A DNA stretch of 64,000 nt from Parasitella parasitica (Eukaryota; Mucoromycota; Mucoromycetes; Mucorales; Mucoraceae): NCBI GenBank assembly GCA_025201805.1, contig MU619272.1, positions 62,001 to 126,000 of the forward strand, in the 5' to 3' direction. A program made the translations under genes and the position numbers. The notes below the pieces were generated by a model. The model was given only the letters and a program-made list of their open reading frames with translations, ran no database searches and had not been told where the DNA came from. Below, piece by piece: positions 45,446-57,047 of the stretch (within the stretch, counting starts at the first letter, position 1; each line of letters starts with the position of its first letter).

Positions 45446-46721
45446 ATATAATAAATACTTTTTTTTTTTTTTTTTATTTCTCATACAGTGGCCAGAGACA
45501 GCCCATGTTTTATACTTCCTCCCCTCACGCGTAATGGATAACTCCCGCATCGAATTTGTTATAGGCACGACTTGGACAACCGTAGGGGATAAAGGCATTA
45601 ACCAACCCGGCGATGAAATAAAGTAGGCAAATATTGTCCATTCCTAAATGATGTCCTTCTTTCCAAGAATGACGCTCGTTCGGGGGGGGGGCATAATGCG
45701 ACAAAAAGGAGAATTTTCATCAAATTGCTCAAGAACAAGAAATTCTAGTACAAAAAAGAGCAAAGGCAGACAGACCTTGTTTTGTCTTTCGCAAACAGGA
45801 AGGGCGGATTGAATCTACAAGCGCCCAATCACTGTTGCGATGAATGTAACTGAATGTATCACAAGTGACAGAATCAGTCCCTGGTGGAAGGATTGAAGAG
45901 CACGAGTTTCGATAGCAGTTCTATCCTTGGTCCGAGAACGTTCTTTGCTCGGTAGATTCTTTTGAATCAAGTAGCAAGTGCCCTACTTGCAAAATGTTTT
46001 TTTTTGAAGTCGCGACGGCATGCAAATACAGAGCCTCAAAAAGCAACAAGGATTATTGACACCATGTTGCCTGGAAGATGGAACGCAGCAACCAGACGGG
46101 CCAATGCAGCTAGCCTACCTTGATTTCTTTTCGTTATCTTTTGCTAGCTTAGCTTGGCCCGTTTATGAACGCTTTCCGCTGTAAGAGTCGGTTTCCTGAG
46201 AGGGTGATTCGAGACCAGTTCCGTTGTCTATCCTTGAGATGTCATTAATAGCAGACACCTAAAGGGTATTTTGGGTTAAAACAATTCATAGATCAACGGA
46301 TCTAACGTAATAGCCGTACTTACAAATATGCAAAAAAGTGCCCCTATTTATATTTCCTATGAGTTTATTCAAATAAAACTCAAATAAACATAATCGAAGC
46401 GTACAATACTATATCAAGAAAAGTAGAACAAAATCAAGAATTGGAGAATTATTCCCAAATGTTAGGATGATTATTTAATTCAAGTCAACTTGGCACTTTA
46501 CGTAGAAATCTTCTGTTCCTGTGTCTTGAAGATTGGATTACGGAAATACTGTCTGAAAATCAAGACGGAAGTAATAAAGGATAAGAGGAAAGAGGGTTCC
46601 CTTGATGAAGGAGAGTTTTTTCGTGATTAATAGTGACTGTGCGGTTTGACAAGATGCACTTCAAGTCGTGGGGACGGGGGGGGGGAGAGGGAAGGGGAGA
46701 TCGTCAAGCTAGCAACTCATA
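45446..46721. other. Intergenic region with poly-T and poly-G runs
   Basis: About 1.3 kb. It contains a T run at 45459-45475, a G run near 45680 and a run of G near 46675. Short frames exist (for example 45420-45626) but show no domain. No gene recognised. Confidence 0.5.
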
Positions 46722-47175
46722 TCACAATTTGCGATATTTTACGTAATATTGATCAAGCATGCTGATGATGGACAAAGACAAAACTTTGATCACATGGCGT
46801 CGATTTTTCTCATCCAATCGAAGATGCTTGGGTATTTCGACTTGAATTACGTCGAGCCCGTTCCAATAATTGTGATAACGCTGTGTTGTGAAACCTCCTA
46901 TAAAGTAATTTGCGTCCAAAGGGATTGGCAGGTGAGATGATGGTGAAGCAGCAATGCGATTTTTACTCGACGAAGCAACAATTGAATCACCGAAATAGTA
47001 AAGGGGCGGTTGAGATGTTGTGGTTTTGCAATGTCGTTTTGCAAACGGTTGAATGGAGCTTTTTTCCAAGACTGCTTGGTGTAATTGGGCGCTGCTTGAT
47101 TGGAGTTCGTCGCGGGAGAGTAGATAACCCAATTCAATTACACCATTAGAGTGCGTGTGTCCTATTCATATAGCC

Positions 47176-47206
<31 letters not shown>

Positions 47207-47782
47207 CAAGATCAATGGCCTTCTTGTTCAAATCAATGTATTACCATGGATATCCACAAGCAAACCACATCTATTTGAGTTTAATACGCTCTCTACTGAG
47301 CATTGGATGCGATGGTGGTATTCCCTCCAAACCTTTTCGCTTGCTTCTGTTTCTGTGCCATCTTGTAATGATCTATTTACATCGGCCTTTCGGCGAGAAA
47401 TGTCATTTGAAATGACATGAGGAGCACTTTTATAATGATCGCTGATGATTTCACCTATTCCTAATGCAATTTCCTTGGTGTGCATGTCAGCTAAAAGTAA
47501 ACTGCCATCTCGGGTTCTATCAGGTATCGCCGCTGGTTTGGATAGCCCTCCATGAGGAGCAGTGATGATAAGAGGAAGATTCCCTGATTTTGAGTACACT
47601 CCGTGTCTTGTATACGCCTTTTCCTGGAATCTTTTGATGTCTTTATTTGCGTCTAGCATTGTAAAAAGAGAGAAGACAAAAGGTAGCGCCAATTGATAAT
47701 TGGTTATGTTATATGAGAATGGTACGACAAGTATGATCGGTATAATAATAGTAAAAGCGTCCATCATGATGATTTTTGGCAT
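46722..47782 (-). CDS. N-formylglutamate amidohydrolase-like secreted protein
   Basis: Two exons, 47782-47245 and 47161-46722, joined by an 83-nt intron that holds an AT microsatellite, give 325 aa. The join restores LLVDIHGHTHSNGVIELGY, a motif with the metal-binding Asp and His of the FGase/M14-like fold of N-formylglutamate amidohydrolases. Also visible are LIITAPHGG (first His) and DISRRKADVNR. The N-terminus is strongly hydrophobic (DAFTIIIPIILVVPFSYN), a signal peptide or anchor, so the product probably enters the secretory pathway. Translation could also begin at internal Met 6 or 7. Fungal members are uncharacterised; hydrolysis of an amide or peptide bond is inference from the fold. 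Confidence 0.8.
47162..47244. repeat. Intronic AT microsatellite
   Basis: The intron of the amidohydrolase-like gene contains about 13 TA units at 47177-47202. It is a length-variable tract of no evident function. Confidence 0.8.
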
Positions 47783-48192
47783 GTGGCATGAAAAAGTAGG
47801 ATTTGCAATTAGCTAATATATGCGAAACATGGCCAGTAACATGTCTTTACATTTAACGGTGCAAGGCAATCCAAGCATGCACAACTAGTCCTAATTTTTA
47901 AATAATCGTTGAATTGAGCTTTACGTAGCAAAACAGAATCTGGATAATCAGATCTGGGAAAAGTGGCGGATAGAGGTTTTAGCACCTAATAGCTTCCAAA
48001 AAGTGGTACTAATTTTTTTAGCTTGCAATGATACAACAACCCTTGGAATGGCAAAATTTGGCAGCACAGGAGCTCCGATGTAGAACAGCTTTATGTCATG
48101 GCTTCAATTGGCATTTTAAGCATGTATAAATACACTGTTCGAGTATTCAAACCGCTGTTAAAATTCTTTGTTCCTTTTCTTCTTTTTGGAAA
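47783..48192. promoter_or_regulatory. Divergent upstream region, amidohydrolase and ADH
   Basis: 410 nt between divergent start codons. A TATA-like sequence TATAAAT lies at 48125 about 65 nt before the ADH start, followed by a CT-rich leader (48160-48185). Other elements not recognised. Confidence 0.4.
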
Positions 48193-49269
48193 ATGTCTTC
48201 TGTTACAAAAATCACTCAATTCCCTTCCACTGGTGAGCGCGGCGTCTTCAAGCAAGTTACTATTGATAAGCCTGCTCTCAAGCCTCACGATTTTATAATG
48301 AAAATGGTGGCATGCGGTGTTTGTCACACAGATTGTTTATTCATGGGTTCAGATGGTATGGTTCTCGGTCATGAGCCAGTCGGTAAGGTAGTTTCTGTTG
48401 GCGAGAAGGTAGACAACATGAAAGTAGGCGATTTGGTTGGCGTTTCTTATTTAAAATGGTCTTGTATGGAATGTCGTTACTGTTTATCTGGCGAAGATTG
48501 CATGTGCGAAAAACGAGTTATGTTTCCTGAGGGAAATATGAATGGTTTTGCTAGCCATATGATTGCTGACAGCCGGTAAGTTTGTTGGTTTATGCAGTAG
48601 GTTAAACTAGTTCATTGACGCAACAATATGCTAGGTGGGGCTTCAAAATCCCCGAGGGAATGGCCGCTCGAGATGCCTCTGTATTTATGTGTGCAGGCAT
48701 CACTGTATTCAACGCTTTGTACAACTCCAAGGTCTTGCCTACCGCTCGTGTCGCAGTTGTTGGTATAGGTGGATTGGGCCATTTAGCTCTTCAATTTTCC
48801 AAGGCATGGGGCTGCCATGTTACGGCGATCTCGCATAACTCTGACAAGAAGGATGAGGCATTAAAGTTTGGAGCCCACGACTTTTTGTGCTCCAAAGATT
48901 TCAACAAAGATTTTATTGCTGGCATTGAGCCGTACGATATGATAATCGATACTGTTTCTGCTAACATTGACTTTGATGAATACATGTCACTCCTCAAACG
49001 CAACGGCTATTTCCTTCTAATTGGTTTGCCTGATGCCCCAGTTACAGTCCAAAATACACTTCCTTTTTTGCAAAATCAACTCTCTCTAAGAACTTCTATT
49101 ATTGGTGGTCGTTATTCTGTTGGTTTGATGCTGGAGTTTGCCAAACGTCACGACATTAAACCTATGATTGAGGAATATTCGTTTGATCTTGAAGGACTCC
49201 ATAAGGCTATCGAGCGTTGCGATAAAAGCAAGGCTAGGTACAGAGCTGTTTTGGTTGCTAAGGACAATT

Positions 49270-49271
<2 letters not shown>
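48193..49271 (+). CDS. Zinc-dependent alcohol dehydrogenase, CAD/Adh6-like
   Basis: Two exons, 48193-48575 and 48635-49271, joined by a 59-nt intron, give 339 aa. Medium-chain dehydrogenase features are complete: catalytic zinc ligands Cys and His in CGVCHTDC and LGHEPVG, the third Cys in VFMCAGITVFNAL, four structural-zinc Cys in CMECRYCLSGEDCMC, and the dinucleotide fold GIGGLGHLALQFSKA. It catalyses NAD(P)-dependent oxidation or reduction of alcohols and aldehydes. The closest group by feel is the cinnamyl-alcohol dehydrogenase/Adh6 family, whose members prefer NADPH; cofactor choice is not proven. No targeting signal. The gene ends 10 nt before a long T run. Confidence 0.92.
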
Positions 49272-49308
<37 letters not shown>

Positions 49309-50298
49309 CATTTTTTTTTTTTGTATACACAGACATAATAACATTTTTATTCATCTATAGTTTTCAATAAATTACAGCGTAATCATTTTTATCATGCAAT
49401 AGGGTAGCAGATACTGAAAGTTATTGGCTTTGTTGATATATATTTACCATCATAGACGTTATGGTTTATCATAATTACATGTCTACCTACTTTTTCTCTC
49501 TGTAATAAAGGGCAAGATTCATTGAAATTCATTGACCCTCCAGCCAAAAAAATATATATTTTGTTTCAAGAAAACAAATTGTTATTTCACGGATATAGCC
49601 CCAGCATGAATATTTGATGTTGTCTAATTCACCTCGAATATAGGAGGCAGTGGAAACAGTGAGGACAAAGAGCAATCTTGCGCATGGCTCAACTTTTTGA
49701 ATCAAGTGCTAAGGGTCGGTTTCTCAGATGCTACTAGATTGTCTTTATCAGAATACAATTGGCGCTATCATAGAGCAAGTATTTGATAAATCCCTGATAT
49801 AAGCAAGCAGGTTCTCAAAAGAGTTCTGCTGTTTGCTGAATGCACAGCTATATCAGACGGCCGCAACTTTGAACTTGTCTCTTTGCAACCTCAGCAACGA
49901 AATGCGTGCATTTATCGGTGAGTGGTCCTGTCATAATCTGATTTATACTAAACAGGCCCAATAGAGAAATGCAAAAGATTTTATGGTTAATATCAGCTTA
50001 CATTCAACAACACATGATAGGAAATTCTTGTATATTCGTTACAAAATAGAGAATCTGTCAAGAAAGAAAGATCACAGTGTTTGTTTTACATTTATTTGTG
50101 GTAATATTCAAAGATCTAAGTGGCAAACTGCAGTATATAATAATAGTTTTTACGGACAACAATATGCAGCTTATTTCATTCACTTAAAGGCCATTATACG
50201 AAGTGTTGCAAGCTACAAGACCAAGATTAAATATGGAATCCAATCGATTTCAGCTACACAAAAGGTTTGTTTTATTACGTTACAAAGGACGTATCTAG
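49272..50298. other. Intergenic region after ADH
   Basis: 1 kb with a T run at 49273-49302 and a second at 49311-49322. A 108-codon plus-strand frame (49983-50309) overlaps the end of the EMC10 gene and has no recognisable motif. No gene supported. Confidence 0.5.
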
Positions 50299-51305
50299 TT
50301 ATCTTCTAGTGCCTGGCTCTTCAGATGCACTGCCCATGGTCATCAGCATCAATGCGCCAGCTAGAATCAAATACCAATACTTTTGAAAGAACGATTTCTC
50401 TTCTATCTCGTTATCATCTGGAATTTCATCATTGACCTTGACTGCAGGTTTTTTAGACGTAGGTTGGGTCTTCTTTTGCGATGCAAAATTTCCAATCAAC
50501 GGCCTGTTATTAGCGTTACTATCAAAGTCTTGTCAACCTCATGATATGATGCTTACTTGGGGCCAGGAGTGGGCGTTTTGACTTTGATAACAGTAGTGAA
50601 TGGCTTTGTGACGATAGGATACTGACAGGTGATAGAGCGTTTACATTCGACCTTCTAATACATATTTTTTTTTTTTTTTTTTNNNNNNNNNNNNNNNNNN
50701 NNNNNNNNNNNNNNNNNNNNNNNNNNNNNNNNNNNNNNNNNNNNNNNNNNNNNNNNNTCATGTAGCTACGTACCTCAATATCTTGTGGGCAATTATCTGA
50801 ACTAGCATAGTAACTAAAATAGTAGAATTGATTGTTTTCATCCAAATTCAAAACAAACTCATCGCCCCAATTGCTTGCGACCATTTGACACTACTTGATC
50901 TTTTTAGCTTGTGACAAAAGCGCTGCAGCTTCCATAGCTTATTACCATCTTAACTGATTGCAAAAAGACATTTCCAGTACGCTCGTCTTTGAGTTTGATC
51001 TGGTAATACTCGTCTTTCTTACTCTTGAATTCGACAAATTCATTACTAGAGGGGATATATTCTGCAAGACCTGGGAGACCAACTATTTCGCCACGTTTAA
51101 TATAGTGTCCATCTTTCTGATGATAGACTATCAACGTTGTAGATGGCTTTTTATTTACCAAGTCAATAAAAGGGATCTTGCGTTTTCTCTGATATTGTAC
51201 ATTTCAACTTACTTGCTCGGATTCCTCTTGTTGTGCTAAAGCTAATTGACAGACAAACAGAATTGCTAATAGCATGCTGACTGTAAGCAAAGATAAACGC
51301 GACAT
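50299..51305 (-). CDS. EMC10: ER membrane protein complex subunit 10
   Basis: Five exons (51305-51213, 51146-50946, 50890-50774, 50654-50557, 50503-50299) close to 237 aa; a 75-N gap lies in the third intron and does not touch codons. The N-terminus is a signal peptide (LSLLTVSMLLAILFVCQLALA, cut near AQQEESEQ). The luminal domain has LIVYHQKDGHYIKRGEI and the conserved CQMVASNWGDEFVLNLDEN and YYFSYYASSDNCPQD. One transmembrane helix (YWYLILAGALMLMTMGS) and a short tail end the protein. EMC10 belongs to the EMC insertase of the endoplasmic reticulum. The start of exon 2 is uncertain: an acceptor at 51177 would leave a 36-nt intron and add ten residues (IPFIDLVNKK). Confidence 0.88.
50683..50757. 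other. Assembly gap (75 N) inside an intron
   Basis: Seventy-five N directly after a run of T in the third intron of EMC10. The exons on both sides join in frame. Confidence 0.95.
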
Positions 51306-51680
51306 AGCTAGCATTGCCGAGATATCAGTATATTTCGTAGCTGAAATCCCTTCTGTACTATTCCAGCCTACCTATACAATCTTTGCCGATGTTTTTGTTT
51401 ATGTTGGAAAGATATCTACTGCACATCAGGGCAAAATGAGTGCAAGCAAATTTTGTCGCGTAGTTTAAATCGACAAAACCATCTGCAACGGTAAACAACA
51501 TGTCAGGAATGCAAATTGTTTAATAACTTTAATGTTCTGATATGCGCCATTGTATACAATTATTGGAATAATCCAAGCTGTTTCTCAAGGGCAAACTCTT
51601 GATTTCACGTTCCAGCAAAGGCGTATAAAAGCATCACTGTTCCATTGGGCTTCTGTTATCTTTCAAGTTAGATTTAAATT
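51306..51680. other. Divergent upstream region, EMC10 and first anchor-A gene
   Basis: 375 nt. A TATA-like TATAAAAG lies at 51626-51633, 48 nt before the plus-strand start codon, which suits a strongly regulated surface-protein gene. No other element recognised. Confidence 0.4.
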
Positions 51681-53905
51681 ATGACTCGTCCATTGTCAAT
51701 TGTGCTGTCAGTCTTACTTGTGGCATCTACTACTTTAGTGCAAGCAATAGGTGGTAGAAGCCGCATGATGTTCTTGAGAGATGTGGACGAGAACTTTGAT
51801 CAATGCAGAGGCTCTGGCTGGGAAAATGACATGGAAAAAAAAAAAAAAAAAAAAGGCCTTGCTTGAATCGAGCAAAAGAGCTGCAATTCACTGTATCATG
51901 CTTGCTTAGTTGACTAGATTTACTGGTATCTTTTTTGGCGATTTTTACACTGGCGGCTCTCAAGACATTTTGGGTTCTCTTGCTGTGGAGGGCAACATGC
52001 ATGCCCCTAACTACATTGTTAATGCGAACCATGTAGAGCTCTTACCAAACAGGATTACGCACATGTGCTAATAGTCTGGCAAATAGGGTGCCGACTGTAG
52101 TAGTCCTGGCTCTTTGAATTCATACGGTCTAGTCGTTGGTGGCACCATTGATACTTTTAATACGCATGTACACGGGAACGCCTACATTGCTGGCGGTGGC
52201 ACCACTGAAGAGGTTTTGGAACTGGAAAAAGGCTGTTTTGTCACTGACCAAGAAGGAACAGGTATATTTGACTTTGTCCTAGTGAAAGATTTACTTCAAT
52301 CATCTTCTGAGGATTTCGCCAGCTATCCTGCCACCTCGATTCTGGAACCAGACGGATCGCTCACTGAGCTTCGAAATAGCGAGCTGGGTTATTACGAGAT
52401 TTTAACATTCAATACCTGTGGAGAAGCTGCCTGCAGCGCTGATCCAGACACTGAATCTGATCCTAATGCTATTTTCTTGAATATTGGTAACTGGAACGGC
52501 GTGCAAGGCCCCAAAGTTAATCCTAACAAAACCTACGTGTTTAATGTATGTAGATGCAAAAAAAAAAAAAAAAAACTTCTATACCAAACCCGCTTGCTGA
52601 TCTACCAGTGTAAAAATCACAGATTCCAGTTAAAAACGGTGCTACTTTCACAATGAGCTCAAATCACCCTTCTAATGGCTTCAACCCCTGTAACGTAATC
52701 TATAACGTTTACCCTGTTGATGATAATGGTGCATTCTTGGCTGATGGCGAATTCACTTTTGTCCGGAAAACTTCTAATCAACTAGGCGGTTTTGTGTTGG
52801 CACCCAGAGGTACATACATGGTATCACTTTTGCATATTATTCTTTTATTGGGCTAAACTTTACAACAAACATAGGACATATCGTGGATGGTAGCACTGGT
52901 AATTTTGCAGGCACCATTGTCGGTATGGATTACACTTGGGAAAACATGAATGCCGGCGTCGAAATCCATGATTATGCATCGGCAGGTGGCAATTGTGATC
53001 AATACTTGGGCTGTATTCCTAACCATGTAACCACCACACCATCGATGACTGTAACTCCCACTGAGACATCAACAAAAAGCAAATCCAGAACTCGCACTTG
53101 GCCGACTACTATATCCGTAAACACCAGTGCTCTTACCAGGTTTCTCTTTTGGAATGCAATTGCAAAGCCCACTATTGAAGTTGACTTTACTGTTAAAGAA
53201 ACGACCACAGAGACAACAACTAGAACTACCAGTCTGCCATTATCCACAACTGCCATTGACACCTCGTACGAACAAATAACGTCTGTTCCAATTACATTGG
53301 AAACGACTTCCACTATCGTCATAACAATCGTTACCACGGATTCAGAGGGAGACCCCACAGTCATCACAACAACCTCAATTAATATCGACGACATCACCAG
53401 CTTTACAGAGGAAACTACAACCATTACCGAGCTGACTTCCACCATCTACTCTGAGACTACAGTTACTGAAGAAATAACAGAGGTTGTTACAACGATTGAA
53501 ACTATGGAAACATTTCCAGAAACGACCTGCATAGAAAATAGCCCCAACGTGGTCACCGTTGATTCTACAGTTACAGAAACCATTGCCGATGTTACAGACA
53601 GAGCCACAGCCACGGTGCCAAGTGATATTAAAACTGTCACTGTCACCACAGATGTTGTCAAGACAACCGAGGCCGACGCTGTTTTTTCTGTCACTGACTA
53701 CGTGACGACCAAGGAAAAGTACCAGATCGACCGTGTAACTGGAACAGTGACAGAATGTGATGCTAACTTGAACACTTGTGCTACCATCACGTTTGATGAC
53801 GGGAAGCATTCCAAGACGTACGGTGGTGAACATGACGGACATCACCACGGGTTTGGCAAAAAATGCGACGAAGAGGATGATGATGATAGTAACGATAGAT
53901 ACTAG
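51681..53905 (+). CDS. Secreted choice-of-anchor-A protein with Thr-rich stalk (copy 1)
   Basis: Exons about 51681-51833, 51910-52032, 52087-52545, 52623-52809 and 52875-53905; about 650 aa. A signal peptide (SIVLSVLLVASTTLVQA) leads into a choice-of-anchor-A domain: FTGIFFGDFYTGGSQDILG, LAVEGNMHAPNYIVNANHG, SLNSYGLVVGGTIDT, IGNWNGVQGPKVNPN, HIVDGSTGNFAGTIVGMDY. A ~280-residue Thr/Val-rich stalk and a His/Asp-rich tail follow. Such proteins are secreted surface or coat proteins. Exons 2, 3 and 4 have exactly the same lengths (123, 459, 187 nt) as the next gene. The end of exon 1 is abnormal: where the paralogue has donor GTAAGT, this copy has GGAAAA and about 20 A (51834-51853). Either splicing is impaired or the homopolymer is an assembly fault. 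Confidence 0.82.
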
Positions 53906-54111
53906 ATTACGGCACAATAAAATTACATACATAGTTAAAGTTTAATTTGATCGAGGAATGTTGGCTGGCATTGTTGTATTCAATAATACCTGAAGCGTGA
54001 GTTTGTTTGTTTGCTTGTTGCAGATAGAATTTTGACGGAAGGCCTATAGGCCTTGCATAAATACAGCAGAATTTCAGTTTTTTTTTTTGCAGTATCACTA
54101 TATTCAACACT

Positions 54112-55948
54112 ATGGGTCGTATTTTATCCTCAATTCTGACCGTATTTTTCATATCGTCGAGCTTTGTCCAAGCTCAGCGAGGCCTTTTTCCTCGTGCCGT
54201 ATCATCGAGTATAGAAATATGTTTTGGAAACGATTGGCAATTTGATGTAGTAAGTTGAGAGAGTGCTTTCACACTAGGCAATATTCCAATTCTAAGCAAA
54301 TGCATAGACAACCAGATTTACTGGAATCTTTTTTGGTGATTTTTACACTGGCGATGGCACTGACATCCTTGGTGGTCTTGCTGTAGAAGGAAACTTTCAT
54401 GCTCCAGATTATGTTGTCAATGCTAATCATGTAAGTTTTTTTTTGTACCATATCGCTGATGACATAATGTCAACACATGTATGTAGGGCGCAAATTGTTC
54501 AGCAGTCGACTCTTTAAACTCTTATGGCCTCGTTGTTGGGGGTATCACTACCACGACCAATACCCAAGTACATGGTTCTGCTTATCTCAGTATGGGTGGC
54601 ACTGTCAATGAAGTGAAAGAACTGGAGGGAGGATGCATTGTCACAGACGAATTAGGCACTGGTATCTTTGACTTTAAACAGGTCAAAGAAATGGCAATTG
54701 TATCCAATGCGGATTTTGCACATTTTACGCCCACTGCAATTTTAAACCCTGATGGAACCATCACTTATACGCGCGGCGATGAGTTGACTCTATATGAAAT
54801 TTTCGGGTTTCATTCGTGTGCTGGTCAAATCTGCAGCCAGTATACTTCGTTGGAGTCTGATCCTAGCGCTATTTTCTTTGGTGAAGGCAACTGGAATGGT
54901 GTACAAGGCTCAACCATCGATCCACTGAAAACTTATGTAATGAATGTAGGTCGCTTTCGCCAAAAACAGTATACATCTCGATGTTAAACGTCGCTTTAGA
55001 TTCCTGTATTAGATGGCGATACTATTGTGATCGACAGCAATAATCCATCTCTCGGATTCAATCCCTGTAAACTGATTTACAACTTTTATCCCGTGGATGC
55101 TTTCGGCAACTACTTGCCAGAAGGAGAATTCACGCTTATTCGAAGAACTGCTAATCAGTTTGGTGGATTTACACTGGCCCCTAGAGGTAAATATCAGCGC
55201 TCCTAAACTACGAATGCCGGGACTAAATTCAACTTGTACCGTAGGCCATATCGTTGATGGTAGTGTCGGCAACTTTGCTGGCAATATCGTTGGTCTCGAC
55301 TATACCTGGGAAAACTTGAATGCAGGTGTTGAGATTCACGATTACCATGCTGCAGGCGGTGATTGCGATTACTATGAGGGTTGTATCCCAGTGCACGTTG
55401 ATGAGCCTTCAATCAGCATAACAATCCCCACCTATACCTTTAGTAGCACTTCATATTCGCCCTCTGATTCCGTTATCACCTGGAGCCGTCCTTCGATTGA
55501 CATCAGTACCTATGATTCTTGCACTGCAGACATAACAGACACCGAAACAGTGACAACCACTGACACAGATACAGTCACTGTAACAATCGCCTCCAGTATA
55601 GATACCATCACTCAAACGGTTGGTACTGTAACCGAGACTGAATCTATCACTGAAACAGATGTGGTCACGAAGACCCTAATCGTTATCAAGCCAACCACTA
55701 TCATACGTACCTATACTTCATGCGGTCAAGCAACTGAGACTGTTACCGAAACTGTCGTTGAACAAGTAACTACTGATTGCGATTACCATACACATCATCA
55801 CGATGACAGCCATAAAGGACATCATCATGGGCCCGATGAAGAGTGCGATGAAGATGATGACCAAGATGATAATTACAAGCAGGCCAAGAAAGATGGCAAA
55901 GACGATGAAGACGAGGAGGATGAGGAGGATGAGAAAGATTATAAATAA
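54112..55948 (+). CDS. Secreted choice-of-anchor-A protein (copy 2, tandem paralogue)
   Basis: Five exons (54112-54249, 54308-54430, 54487-54945, 55000-55186, 55245-55948) close to 536 aa. Signal peptide ILSSILTVFFISSSFVQA, then the same domain as the preceding gene: FTGIFFGDFYTGDGTDILG, NANHGANCSAVDSLNSYG, GEGNWNGVQG and HIVDGSVGNFAGNIVGLDY. The stalk is shorter than in copy 1 (Thr-rich, for example TDTETVTTTDTDTVTVT). The C-terminus is His/Asp/Glu-rich and may bind metal ions. No GPI signal or transmembrane helix is seen, so attachment to the wall would be by other means. Position 206 nt downstream on the same strand and shared exon lengths show a tandem duplication. Confidence 0.9.
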
Positions 55949-56015
55949 AGCATTGAATTTTTTTTTTTCTCTCTCAATTCCGCCGTTTTCATTAGTGTTT
56001 TTTTACTCCCATATA

Positions 56016-56924
56016 ATGAGCAGAGATATACCAGCTGACAAAGACGAACTCGCAATTGGAACTGTAATATTCACAGCAGGAGATACCAAAGTAAATGACC
56101 ATAACATTCGTGAATGACCAGCACAGCCTTGACGCTTTCCGCCCTTTTTTTTTTTTTTTTTTTTTTTAAAAAATAGCAACAAGCTGATTATTGGGACGAC
56201 AGCGAGCTAATAGATCACTGGGATAAAACAGTGGAAGCGTACAGAGTAAGACAGACGTCTGCGCTTGGTTGATACGTACAACTAACACGCAGACCATAGA
56301 AGCAAAGCTCTAGTCAAACTGAGCAAGTAGCGACGGATCCACCTTATCACAAAAGAAAAGCAGAGTATGGGTATGGGTATGGGTATGGGGTTTTTTTTTT
56401 AAGTTGGCAATAGCAAAGCCAATCAATAGATTAACATCAGATTTTTTAACAGCAATAAATTTAGGCAGGGCCACGTAACAAAAAAACAGGTAATGAATGT
56501 ACAATGGGTTCCTAGCTACAAGCTTAAACGATTGACATGTCAGCTTTTAGCCCTCACTGCCAAAGAAAATTGTTCAAACATCCAGACCCGCAGTAAGCCC
56601 AAATGGACATTTCATAGTAATATGCTGTTTGCGAATTTAAAAACCAATACTTACATAGCTGCGGAAAGAGTTTGAATCAAACGCTAGACAGCAAGGATCG
56701 ATCCCGACTACTAATACACTTACTAATGCTCAAGGTAACTACGGCTGTTGTTGCAACATTGTAAAGTCTCATTCCGAGAATATTAATCTAGATGATCTTT
56801 CTAATCTAATGATGGCCTGGTACTACTGTGGATACTACACTGGCCTCCATCAGGTAAAAGTGCATGATTGGCACGGAAATTGCAATTACTGCTACTAACC
56901 ATTTGGCATTAGGGACAGCAGTGA
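56016..56924 (+). CDS. SMN1: Survival motor neuron (SMN) protein, YG-box type
   Basis: Seven small exons (56016-56090, 56177-56245, 56300-56364, 56453-56489, 56551-56592, 56659-56853, 56913-56924) close in frame to 164 aa. The N-terminal ADYWDDSELIDHWDKTVEAY is the Gemin2-binding motif of SMN. The middle is basic (NKFRQGHVTKKQ, LPKKIVQTSRPA) with no Tudor domain, as in fission yeast Smn1 (about 150 aa). The C-terminal NLMMAWYYCGYYTGLHQ is the glycine-zipper YG box (S-x-x-M-x-x-W-x-x-x-G-Y-x-x-G) that oligomerises SMN. SMN assembles Sm rings on spliceosomal snRNAs. The longest exon is 195 nt and one has only 12 nt, so ORF calling alone would miss this gene. Intron 3 begins with four GTATGG units. 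Confidence 0.87.
56365..56390 (+). repeat. GTATGG tandem repeat at a 5' splice site
   Basis: Four direct GTATGG units begin exactly at the inferred donor of SMN intron 3 (exon ends at 56364). Each unit looks like a donor, so the machinery has several candidate sites 6 nt apart. Use of downstream units would add Tyr-Gly pairs in frame. Confidence 0.7.
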
Positions 56925-57047
56925 TAGCGATGCAAACCGCAGCAGAACCAACAGAATTCATCTGCACGCCGCAGTCACCCAAGACGCCCACTCATTTATA
57001 AGAATAAAGACTTGAATCCATACATTTTCCTGTTGTAAAGCATTTTC

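Noticed and set aside
46665-46690. G-run near 46675 as a telomeric or G-quadruplex site
   Set aside because: It is a simple G homopolymer without repeated G-tract spacing or telomere-like units.
49983-50309. 108-codon plus-strand frame after ADH
   Set aside because: No domain, no splice partners, and it overlaps the antisense EMC10 coding end.
56365-56412. Reading the GTATGG repeat as coding (Tyr-Gly)4
   Set aside because: That frame stops at 56411-56413 after a Phe run. Treating it as the start of intron 3 joins all later exons in frame up to the YG box.
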